From: JACQFV01 sp964593585
GTDB taxonomy: Bacteria; Zixibacteria; MSB-5A5; WJJR01
DNA length: 64,000 nucleotides
Assembly (NCBI GenBank): GCA_964593585.1
Contig: CAZQIZ010000001.1
Location: 1 to 64,000 of the forward strand
Direction: 5' to 3'
The translations under genes were made by a program, and so were the position numbers. Positions 1-7,071 of this stretch are shown here, one piece after another. The stretch's first letter is position 1; each line of letters starts with the position of its first letter. Below the pieces are notes generated by a model. The model was given only the letters and a program-made list of their open reading frames with translations. It had not been told where the DNA came from and searched no databases.

Positions 1-56
1 ATCACAGGCCGAAACGATGAGGTTATGACTGGCCGAAAAACGGGGGAAGGTCAGCA

Positions 57-1325
57 TTGGTTGCTGAATCATGGGGCAGGCGATGGATTACAATTGACGT
101 TAGTAGAATTCCATTAGCGTTGGCGCGTCAACGGCTTCTCACTTCCACCTATACTTGGTACAACTTACGGAACGACGCACGCGGACCGGTGGAAGGGCTG
201 GTATATGCAGAGGCGAACGAGAGTAGCAACCCGAAGTCAGTCGGGCCGGGGATTGTCATGCGCAGGACATCGGGGAGTGTGGCCAACGATGAACCTGCGG
301 AGCCGATTACGCTAGTAGATCGGCCGGAAAGATCGAATGAGATTACACGTGTGTGCGGCCCGTTCACCTTCGAAGCTTTGATCCCGACCGCGCTCGATGT
401 GTCCGAGCAGGCGGGCGGGGAAGAGGTCGGCGCAGGTGGCGGTGAAAAGAGCTACTTCGATAGAATGCTCGAAGTCCTGCGCAAGTCGCCGATTCTGCAT
501 CTGCCGGGCGGCAAGTCGGTCACTCTCCACAACGTCCGTCAACCGGCGCGGACCCTGTCGCTGTCGGCCGAGGCCTCGGTGGAGGCGACCGCCGAGGGAC
601 AATCGCCGTCCCTGACTGAGGCCATCGACGAGGCCGACGATAAGCGCCGCGGGCATCTTCCCCTGACCCACAAGCCCGTCGCCATCGTCTTCGGCCCGGA
701 AAATGGGGCGGTGAGCGAGCGGCTGGTCTTCGAGGCGGCCAAAGAGGCGTCCGGACACGGCTACAGCCATCTGTATGTCATCGGCTTCGCGATCCAGTCG
801 AACGCGCGCATCCTCGTCGACAAATGCGCCGAAGTGGTCGGCATCGCGGCGACCTATGTCCAGGCCACGCCCGATCTGATGATGGGTGACCTCCTGAAGA
901 ACATGCGCTCCTCGCAGATTTTCAGCGTCTGCGGCCTGCCGGAAATCAAACTGCGCAAGGTCAAGCCGGCCAGCAAGGATGGTCCGCAACGCTGGCAGGT
1001 CGAACTGCTCGGGCTGGATGTCTTCGACCCGGTCACGATGCAGCCGGAGCATCGTCGCGGCGACGATGTCCCTGCCTGGTTCCTCGATTCCGATTACAAC
1101 GGGCTCTGCTTCCATGTGACACAGGCCTTCTTCCCGCGCACCGCCGCCTGGGACAATCTGAAAGAGGCGCTGAAGGCTACCCACGACGAATCGGTCTGGG
1201 ACCATCTCGCCGGAGCCGTCAGCGCCCCCTTTGAAGCGGGCGAACATGGCCAGATCGCGGTCAAGGTGATCGACGACCGCGGCAACGAACTGATGGTGAC
1301 GGCCAATCTGGGCGAGGCGAAGTGA
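57..1325 (+). CDS. mod: Type III restriction-modification methyltransferase (Mod), 5'-truncated
   Basis: This is the C-terminal part of the Mod subunit, an adenine-N6 DNA methyltransferase that also provides target recognition for the type III complex. The visible piece starts inside the methyltransferase fold: WGRRWITIDVSR near residues 7-18 is the family stretch that follows the SAM-binding motif. It ends in a family-typical C-terminal domain (GPFTFEAL near residue 100, then FDRMLEVLRKSP). The SAM and DPPY motifs are absent because they would lie before the window. An in-frame TGA at 18-20, and loss of family likeness before about base 45, suggest a damaged contig end or a broken gene; the TTG at 57 is only the first start-type codon. 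The first 350 or so bases are visibly less GC-rich than the rest. An ORF6N gene and res follow on the same strand. Confidence 0.85.
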   Translation: MVAESWGRRWITIDVSRIPLALARQRLLTSTYTWYNLRNDARGPVEGLVYAEANESSNPKSVGPGIVMRRTSGSVANDEPAEPITLVDRPERSNEITRVCGPFTFEALIPTALDVSEQAGGEEVGAGGGEKSYFDRMLEVLRKSPILHLPGGKSVTLHNVRQPARTLSLSAEASVEATAEGQSPSLTEAIDEADDKRRGHLPLTHKPVAIVFGPENGAVSERLVFEAAKEASGHGYSHLYVIGFAIQSNARILVDKCAEVVGIAATYVQATPDLMMGDLLKNMRSSQIFSVCGLPEIKLRKVKPASKDGPQRWQVELLGLDVFDPVTMQPEHRRGDDVPAWFLDSDYNGLCFHVTQAFFPRTAAWDNLKEALKATHDESVWDHLAGAVSAPFEAGEHGQIAVKVIDDRGNELMVTANLGEAK

Positions 1326-1330
1326 TGTGT

Positions 1331-1355
1331 TTAAGGTCGCAAATTGTGACCTCAA
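1331..1355. promoter_or_regulatory. Near-palindromic operator-like site upstream of the ORF6N gene
   Basis: This is a 25-base odd palindrome with its centre at 1343 and arms matching at 10 of 12 positions. It lies just after the mod stop codon and about 50 bases before the ATG of the ORF6N gene. A perfect version of the same palindrome occurs inside that gene at 1608-1634. The location suggests an operator, perhaps bound by the ORF6N protein itself; this is inference. Confidence 0.55.
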
Positions 1356-1404
1356 GACCCGAATCGCCAAATGCGGCGGAGTCTTGACTGGGACGAGGTT
1401 AGGC

Positions 1405-1932
1405 ATGCCAGGAGCACAAGCAATCGCCAGGGCCGAGAAAATCGAGCGGCTGATCCTTTTAGTGCGTGGCGAGAAAGTGATGTTGGATAGCGATTTGGCG
1501 GCATTGTACGGAGTCCAGACAAGGGTTCTCCTCCAAGCCGTCAGGCGTAACCGGACCAGATTCCCTGATGATTTCATGTTTCAGTTAAGCGCTGAGGAGC
1601 ACCAACTTTTAAGATCACAAATTGTGATCTTAAAGCCAGGTCGAGGGCGGCATAGAAAATACCTTCCCTACGTCTTCACCGAGCAGGGTGTGGCGATGCT
1701 CTCCAGCGTGCTCAACAGCCCGCGCGCGATCCAGGTGAATATCGAGATCATGCGGGCGTTTGTCCGTCTGCGGCAGATCCTGGCAACCCATGCCGACCTG
1801 GCCCGCAAACTGGACGAATTGGAACGCAAGTATGACGCAAAATTTCGGATGGTCTTCGATGCCATCCGGCAACTGATGACGCCGCCGACCTCGCGAACCA
1901 AACGCATCGGGTACAAACGTGACGATCAATAG
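1405..1932 (+). CDS. ORF6N-domain DNA-binding protein in a type III R-M operon
   Basis: The 175-residue protein has an N-terminal ORF6N domain: EKVMLDSDLAALYG, RNRTRFPDDFMFQL, then YLPYVFTEQGVAMLSSVLNS and an IMRAFVRLRQ helix. A C-terminal helical segment carries basic residues. ORF6N domains are found in phage and mobile-element regulators and are thought to bind DNA; the function here is not known. ATG 1405 is chosen because family members begin close to it and GAGG precedes it. An upstream in-frame GTG at 1327 would add residues encoded by the operator-like palindrome. The gene contains a perfect palindrome at 1608-1634. It overlaps the GTG start of res by 14 bases, so it is probably translated with the R-M genes. 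GC content rises sharply in its second half. Confidence 0.85.
   Translation: MPGAQAIARAEKIERLILLVRGEKVMLDSDLAALYGVQTRVLLQAVRRNRTRFPDDFMFQLSAEEHQLLRSQIVILKPGRGRHRKYLPYVFTEQGVAMLSSVLNSPRAIQVNIEIMRAFVRLRQILATHADLARKLDELERKYDAKFRMVFDAIRQLMTPPTSRTKRIGYKRDDQ
1608..1634. promoter_or_regulatory. Perfect intragenic palindrome within the ORF6N gene
   Basis: Two perfect 13-base arms (1608-1620 and 1622-1634) flank a single central A at 1621. They encode the family segment LLRSQIVILK. The site shares its core with the upstream near-palindrome at 1331-1355, but the two sit in different codon phases (centres 278 bases apart), so the likeness is at DNA level. It may be a second binding site for the gene product. 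Confidence 0.6.
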
Positions 1933-4900
1933 CCCGCAGTCCTTCGAAGTCCCGGAGCCGATTCTCAATTCACCGTACGAGGAACCGCGCGAGCACTGGT
2001 ACATCCTCGAAGGCGAGCCGCCGCGGCGTCAGACGGGATGGCGTCCGGCGATCGTCTTCCCGCCCCGCGATCAGAAGCGCGAGTGGGACATCTCCGACGG
2101 CATCCTGCGCCGCTCCAAGGATTATCCGAACGGGTACGAACTGGCGGTGGTTAACCTGGTCCGCCGGCGGCTGGCCGACTGGCGGCAGACGCGGTACGCC
2201 GGCGCCTCGCGCACCACGCTCGACCTGATCGAATACTGGCGTCGCGACGGACGGCAACACCGGCTCTTCTTTGCGCAACTGGAGGCGGCCGAGACCATCA
2301 TCTTCCTGATCGAAGCGCGGGCCGATCTGCGTCAGGGGATCAACCTGCCGCTGGACATGCCCGGCGAGCAGCAGATCGCCGAAGGCGCGCGCGCCTTCAC
2401 GCGCTACGCCTGCAAGATGGCGACCGGCTCGGGCAAGACCACTGTGATGGGTATGCTCGCCGCCTGGAGCATCCTCAACAAGGTCCAGGACCGCGGCGAC
2501 GCGCGCTTCTCCGATCTGGTTTTGATTGTCTGCCCGAACGTCACCATTCGTCAGCGTCTGGCCGAACTCGATCCGAACCTCGACGAAGCCAGTCTCTACC
2601 GCAAGCGCGACCTGGTCCCCCCGCACCTGATGAAACGCCTCCGCGAAGGGCGCGTGATCATCACCAACTGGCACAACTTCGAACCGAAGACCTCATCCCT
2701 CGGCGGTGTCTCGGCCCGTGTGTCCAAAACCGGCAAAGCGGAGCGCAAGCGCGAGACAATCAACATCGGCGCCAAGACCACCACCGCGCGCGGCAGCCGC
2801 TACCTGACCCAGCAAGACTACCAGACGCACGTTGCCGCCGGCCTGATCAAAGTGCTGAAGGAAGAACGTGACGATGCGGGCAATCTGAAAAAGGTGCAGG
2901 TGGAAACAGTCCGGTACATCCAGACCGACACATCGCTGGTCAACGGGATTCTGGGATCGGACGGCAAGCAGAACATCCTCGTCATGAACGATGAGGCGCA
3001 TCACGCCTACCGCATCCGCAAACCCGAGCCGGATGAAGACGAGGAAGAGGAGTTTGGCGAAGACGAAGAGGCCGAAGAGTTCTTCAAGGAAGCCACCGTC
3101 TGGGTCGACGGCTTGGACAAGATCCACCGTCTGCGTGGCATCAACGTCTGCCTCGATCTGTCAGCCACGCCCTATTACCTCGGACGTGTCGGCCAGGACA
3201 CCAACAAGCCCTTCCCCTGGGTAGTCAGCGACTTTGGCCTGACCGATGCCATCGAATCGGGGCTGGTCAAGATTCCGCAGCTGGCGGTCCGCGACTCCAG
3301 CGGCGCCGAAATCCCGGGATACTTCAACATCTGGCATTGGATCCTCCCGAAGTTGACGCCGCGCGAACGCGGCGGCAGCAAGGCCAGTCCGAAGCCGGAG
3401 GCAATACTCAAGTACGCCCACGTGCCCATTGCCATGCTGGGGGGGCTCTGGGAAGAGTTGCGCATGAAGTGGGAACGGGAGCGGGAGGACAATCGCCCCC
3501 CGGTCTTCATCATCGTCTGCAAGAACACCAGAATCGCCCGCGCCATCTACGATTGGCTGGCGGAGAACAAACACCCATCCGAGGTGGCGCCCAGCAAGAT
3601 CGAGGGATTTCTCAACCGCGACGGCAAGATCAACACGATTCGGGTCGACACGAAGGTGGTGCACGAAACCGACACCGGCGAGGCGAAATCCGACGAGACC
3701 CGCTGGATGCGCTTTACGCTCGACACCGTCGGACGCACCGCGTGGCCGGCCGATTGGCAGGGGCGGCCGATCTACCCGGAGGGCTTCGAGGAACTGGCCG
3801 GGAAGTTGAAGCGCCCTTTGCATCCGCCGGGGCGCGACATCCGCTGCATCGTCAGCGTCGGCATGCTCACCGAGGGCTGGGATTGCACAACCGTGACGCA
3901 TATCATCGGGCTGCGTCCCTTCATGTCGCAGTTGTTGTGCGAACAGGTCGTCGGGCGCGGGCTGCGGCGCTCCAATTACAACGACCTCACCGAGGATGGG
4001 AGATTTACAGAGGAAGTGGCGAAGGTGCTCGGTGTGCCGTTCGAGGTGATTCCGTTCAAGGCCAGTCCCGGCGGCGCCCCACCCCCTCCGGAAAAGCGCC
4101 ACCATGTGCATGCCATCCCGTCACGGGCCCGGTTTGAAATCACCTTCCCGCGCGTGGAGGGCTACACGCAGGCCATCCGCAACCGGATCACCGTCGATTG
4201 GGACAAAATTCCCCGTCTGCGGCTGGAGCCAGACAAGATACCGCCCGAAGTCGAGATGAAGGCGCTGTCGGTCAACAACAAGGGACGGATGACGCTGCAT
4301 GGACCGGGACGGCTGGACGAAATCGGTTTGCAGACATTCCGCGCGCAGCACCGCATGCAGGAACTGGTCTTTGATCTGGCAGCGGCGCTGACGCGGGATT
4401 ATCTCGGGCAGTCGTCCTGCGAGGTCCCGGCGCACACTCTCTTTCCGCAAGTGGCCGCCATCGTCAAGCGCTACGTGAACGAGAAAGTGCGTGCGCTCAA
4501 GCCCGCCGATGTGAAGGACTTGTTTCTCTCGCCATACTACGGCTGGGTCATCGAAATCCTCCTCAACGCCATTCGTCCCGACACCGCCGACGGCGAAGCG
4601 CCGGAAGTGCCGCGCTATGAGTCGTCCCGCGGCCCTGGTTCGACCGCCGATGTCGATTTCTGGACCAGTCGCGATGTGCGCGAAGTGATCAAGTCGCATC
4701 TGAACTATGTCGTGGCCGACACGATGAAGTGGGAGCAGTCGGCGGCCTACTACATCGACAAACACCCGCTGACGGAGGCCTTTGCGAAGAACGCCGGCCT
4801 GGGCTTCTCCATCCCATATTTTCACAACGGTGAGCCGCACGAGTATGTCCCGGACTTCATCATCCGTCTGGCGACCGACCCGCCGACACACCTGATCCTC

Positions 4901-5089
4901 GAAACCAAGGGCTGGGACCCGCTCGAAGAAGTCAAGACGGCGGCGGCCGCGCGCTGGGTGGCGGCGGTGAACGCGGACGGGCAGTACGGTCGCTGGGCCT
5001 ACGCGGTCGCGCGGAGGCCGGAGGACGTCACGGCGCGGATAGAAGAGGCCCTTGCGGCTTCGACGCCAGACACTGCGGCAATCGACTGA
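1919..5089 (+). CDS. res: Type III restriction endonuclease Res subunit
   Basis: The 1056-residue restriction subunit combines an SF2 helicase/translocase with a nuclease and would act with Mod to cleave foreign DNA. Walker A is MATGSGKTT near residue 166, the DEAH box is NDEAHHAYR near 358, and motifs V-VI are TEGWDCTTVTH and QVVGRGLRR near 655-685. The C-terminal PD-(D/E)xK nuclease shows PDF near residue 978 and LETKG near 994. An acidic run (DEDEEEEFGEDEEAEE) follows the DEAH box. The GTG start overlaps the end of the ORF6N gene. All motifs needed for activity are present, so this subunit looks intact even though mod is cut by the window edge. Confidence 0.95.
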   Translation: MTINSPQSFEVPEPILNSPYEEPREHWYILEGEPPRRQTGWRPAIVFPPRDQKREWDISDGILRRSKDYPNGYELAVVNLVRRRLADWRQTRYAGASRTTLDLIEYWRRDGRQHRLFFAQLEAAETIIFLIEARADLRQGINLPLDMPGEQQIAEGARAFTRYACKMATGSGKTTVMGMLAAWSILNKVQDRGDARFSDLVLIVCPNVTIRQRLAELDPNLDEASLYRKRDLVPPHLMKRLREGRVIITNWHNFEPKTSSLGGVSARVSKTGKAERKRETINIGAKTTTARGSRYLTQQDYQTHVAAGLIKVLKEERDDAGNLKKVQVETVRYIQTDTSLVNGILGSDGKQNILVMNDEAHHAYRIRKPEPDEDEEEEFGEDEEAEEFFKEATVWVDGLDKIHRLRGINVCLDLSATPYYLGRVGQDTNKPFPWVVSDFGLTDAIESGLVKIPQLAVRDSSGAEIPGYFNIWHWILPKLTPRERGGSKASPKPEAILKYAHVPIAMLGGLWEELRMKWEREREDNRPPVFIIVCKNTRIARAIYDWLAENKHPSEVAPSKIEGFLNRDGKINTIRVDTKVVHETDTGEAKSDETRWMRFTLDTVGRTAWPADWQGRPIYPEGFEELAGKLKRPLHPPGRDIRCIVSVGMLTEGWDCTTVTHIIGLRPFMSQLLCEQVVGRGLRRSNYNDLTEDGRFTEEVAKVLGVPFEVIPFKASPGGAPPPPEKRHHVHAIPSRARFEITFPRVEGYTQAIRNRITVDWDKIPRLRLEPDKIPPEVEMKALSVNNKGRMTLHGPGRLDEIGLQTFRAQHRMQELVFDLAAALTRDYLGQSSCEVPAHTLFPQVAAIVKRYVNEKVRALKPADVKDLFLSPYYGWVIEILLNAIRPDTADGEAPEVPRYESSRGPGSTADVDFWTSRDVREVIKSHLNYVVADTMKWEQSAAYYIDKHPLTEAFAKNAGLGFSIPYFHNGEPHEYVPDFIIRLATDPPTHLILETKGWDPLEEVKTAAAARWVAAVNADGQYGRWAYAVARRPEDVTARIEEALAASTPDTAAID

Positions 5090-5138
5090 ATCCGTTTAAT
5101 CCGGCCGCCCATCTTGCTACCCCTTGCGTGGGCGGGTA

Positions 5139-5166
5139 GTTCTGGCCCGCTCTGGCGGGCCAGAAC
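5139..5166. terminator. Perfect hairpin between convergent genes
   Basis: A 12-base perfect stem (5139-5150 with 5155-5166) and a 4-base loop lie between the ends of res and the convergent secreted-protein gene. There is no clear U-run on either side, so a bidirectional terminator is likely but not certain. Confidence 0.4.
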
Positions 5167-5217
5167 CCGGGCTAATGCTAGACCCGCACGGCGTCAGATA
5201 ATAGTCTGTCGACCCCC

Positions 5218-6699
5218 TCACGGTCCCGGCGGCGGGCCGCTGCGGAAGACGTGGTTGATCAGGCGCACGACATCGAGCAGGTCGGACGCCACGCCGTCGC
5301 TGTTGACATCGGCGATGAACGGCGGTTCGGGAAGCGGCTGCGCGCGAAACGCCACCGCCACCACCGCGACCACGTCGACGACATCGAAGGCGCCATCGGC
5401 ATTCAGATCGCCGCGACGTTCGGTTGTGGCAATCAGCGTCAGCGCCGCCGTCTCGCCCGGCGGCGGCAGCGGGTTGGCCACCGGCATGTCGCTGACCGTG
5501 GGGCCGCCGGAGACCGACATGCCCACAAACGCCTCATTGACGACACTGCCTCCGGGATCACGCACGCCATAACAATTGCCGCCGGGGTCGCGAATGCCAA
5601 AAAAGTAGGCTGTGTCTGACGGTCCCAGGTTCTGCTCGCGGAAAACGCGGATACTGTACTGCCCTTGCTCGGGCGAAAGGATGGCGATCTGGTCATCAGT
5701 TTCACCCACGATCCCGTTGGGGCCGACGCCATAATCCTGAGTCGTGTCGTAGGTCGCCGTCGGTCCGATCGTGTTGAAGATGGATGTGCCATTGTAGCCG
5801 ATCGAGTCAAGCCCCGACGGTGAATAGACGATCAAGTCGACCGGCGAATAGACGGTGATGACCAGCGAGTCGCAGGCGTCGCCGATGCCGTCGGTGTCGC
5901 CGTCCGCGTGGTCGTCGTTGGCGACGGTGGGACAATTGTCGCACTCATCGCCGTCTCCATCGCCATCGCCGTCCGTCTGCTGCGGATTGTTGAGTCCCGG
6001 ACAGTTGTCGAGGGGATCGTGGATTCCATCGCCGTCCAGATCGAGGATCGCCAGCGTGATGACGCCACGGGTGAAAGTTGGTGCGGTCTCGTCGCTGCCC
6101 TCGCCGGTGCATCCCTCGGCGCCGCCGGGTGGAAACGTGAAGGTGAGATGATTGGCCGGTGTGATGCAGCAGGTGTCGATCTCAAACTGGCCGGGAACCG
6201 ACGTGACATCAAAGCCCAGCTCGATCGAGGGTTCAACGTCATCGCCCGGCGCCATGCAGGGATTATCGATATCCTGCCCGAAGGCGGCCCAGAGCACCGC
6301 ATCCGGGGAGACGAAATCCACCGTCGGCGCGCTGGACGTCCACGTCAGCGATACCGGGCCGCTGCAGGTGTTGGCGCCGGGGGAGGAGAAGTTCACGCGG
6401 ATGATATTCGAGACAAGATCGCTGGCCGCCACCCGCCCCGCGGGTGTGGGGCCCACCGCCAGCGTCCCGGCGATGTACGCCCCCGGCGTGATCGAGCGAA
6501 ACTCCAGCGGCAGGACCATCGCGCTGACGTACAGATCGTTGGTGATGAACACGCCGACGCGGACATCGCTGTCCCCGATGTAAACCGTCTTCGATTCGAT
6601 GGTGATGTGGTTGGCGGCGTCGGCCGGTCGCGGCATGGCAACCGCGACGGCCACAAGAATGACCGCCGGCACAACGGACTGCAACGGCGCGTTTCTCAT
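5218..6699 (-). CDS. Secreted protein with thrombospondin type 3 repeats and C-terminal dockerin-like EF-hands
   Basis: This 493-residue protein begins with a Sec-type signal peptide: MRNA, a hydrophobic run, then ADAANH near residue 28. The middle carries two thrombospondin type 3-like calcium repeats (DLDGDGIHDPLDNCPG, DGDGDGDECDNCP, DGDTDGIGDACD). The C-terminus has two EF-hand-like segments of dockerin type (GDLNADGAFDVVDVV and DVNSDGVASDLLDVV). Such modules bind calcium and are common on secreted or surface-anchored proteins of uncultivated bacteria. The N-terminal half may be a cohesin-like beta-sandwich, which is a weaker guess. A strong promoter lies about 100 bases upstream. The partner of the dockerin-like end is not in the window. 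Confidence 0.8.
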   Translation of the reverse strand: MRNAPLQSVVPAVILVAVAVAMPRPADAANHITIESKTVYIGDSDVRVGVFITNDLYVSAMVLPLEFRSITPGAYIAGTLAVGPTPAGRVAASDLVSNIIRVNFSSPGANTCSGPVSLTWTSSAPTVDFVSPDAVLWAAFGQDIDNPCMAPGDDVEPSIELGFDVTSVPGQFEIDTCCITPANHLTFTFPPGGAEGCTGEGSDETAPTFTRGVITLAILDLDGDGIHDPLDNCPGLNNPQQTDGDGDGDGDECDNCPTVANDDHADGDTDGIGDACDSLVITVYSPVDLIVYSPSGLDSIGYNGTSIFNTIGPTATYDTTQDYGVGPNGIVGETDDQIAILSPEQGQYSIRVFREQNLGPSDTAYFFGIRDPGGNCYGVRDPGGSVVNEAFVGMSVSGGPTVSDMPVANPLPPPGETAALTLIATTERRGDLNADGAFDVVDVVAVVAVAFRAQPLPEPPFIADVNSDGVASDLLDVVRLINHVFRSGPPPGP

Positions 6700-6801
6700 C
6701 TCCTGCCTCCGCGTGACAACATCGATGCACAGCGTTTCCGCCGGGCGGGACCGTTACGGCGCTACAGAAGTACCCGTTTCCGGTGAAGTGGAATACTTTA
6801 A

Positions 6802-6830
6802 ATAATACTTCGGCTTTCCTGATTCGTCAA
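6802..6830 (-). promoter_or_regulatory. Sigma70-like promoter of the secreted calcium-repeat protein
   Basis: On the minus strand TTGACG (6825-6830) and TATTAT (6802-6807) are separated by exactly 17 bases. The predicted transcript starts near 6795 and leaves a leader of about 95 bases before the coding sequence. Confidence 0.65.
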
Positions 6831-6892
6831 GCCCGCTGTTTTCAGCGGTGATAGGGTGTGTTTTGCCGGAAGAGCCGAACGGGCAACAAAAA

Positions 6893-6978
6893 TGCCGGAG
6901 GTCGGAATCGAACCGACACGGGATTTTGGTCCCACCGGATTTTGAGTCCGGCGCGTCTACCAATTCCACCACTCCGGC
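6893..6978 (-). tRNA. tRNA-Leu (anticodon CAA)
   Basis: The minus strand folds as a class II tRNA. It has a 7-bp acceptor stem (GCCGGAG with CTCCGGC), a D arm with GGTAGAC, an anticodon stem CCGGA/TCCGG with loop CTCAAAA, a long variable arm, and a T arm with GGTTCGATTCC. The anticodon CAA reads UUG. The discriminator is A and CCA is not encoded. Confidence 0.95.
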
Positions 6979-7071
6979 AGTTGCGGTCCGGCCCTGCTGG
7001 ACCGGGGCGGAAGAATAATCGACAACAAAGGGGAAGTCAACGCGGCGAATGCGCCGTCTACATCATTGCGC

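Noticed and set aside
1327..1404. An N-terminal extension of the ORF6N gene from a GTG at 1327
   Set aside because: These codons are largely the operator-like palindrome and do not resemble family N-termini. ATG 1405 with a ribosome site fits better.
312..1577. A 421-codon reading frame on the minus strand opposite mod
   Set aside because: It runs antisense to a clear Mod coding sequence and shows no protein family likeness. Long antisense frames are expected in GC-rich DNA.
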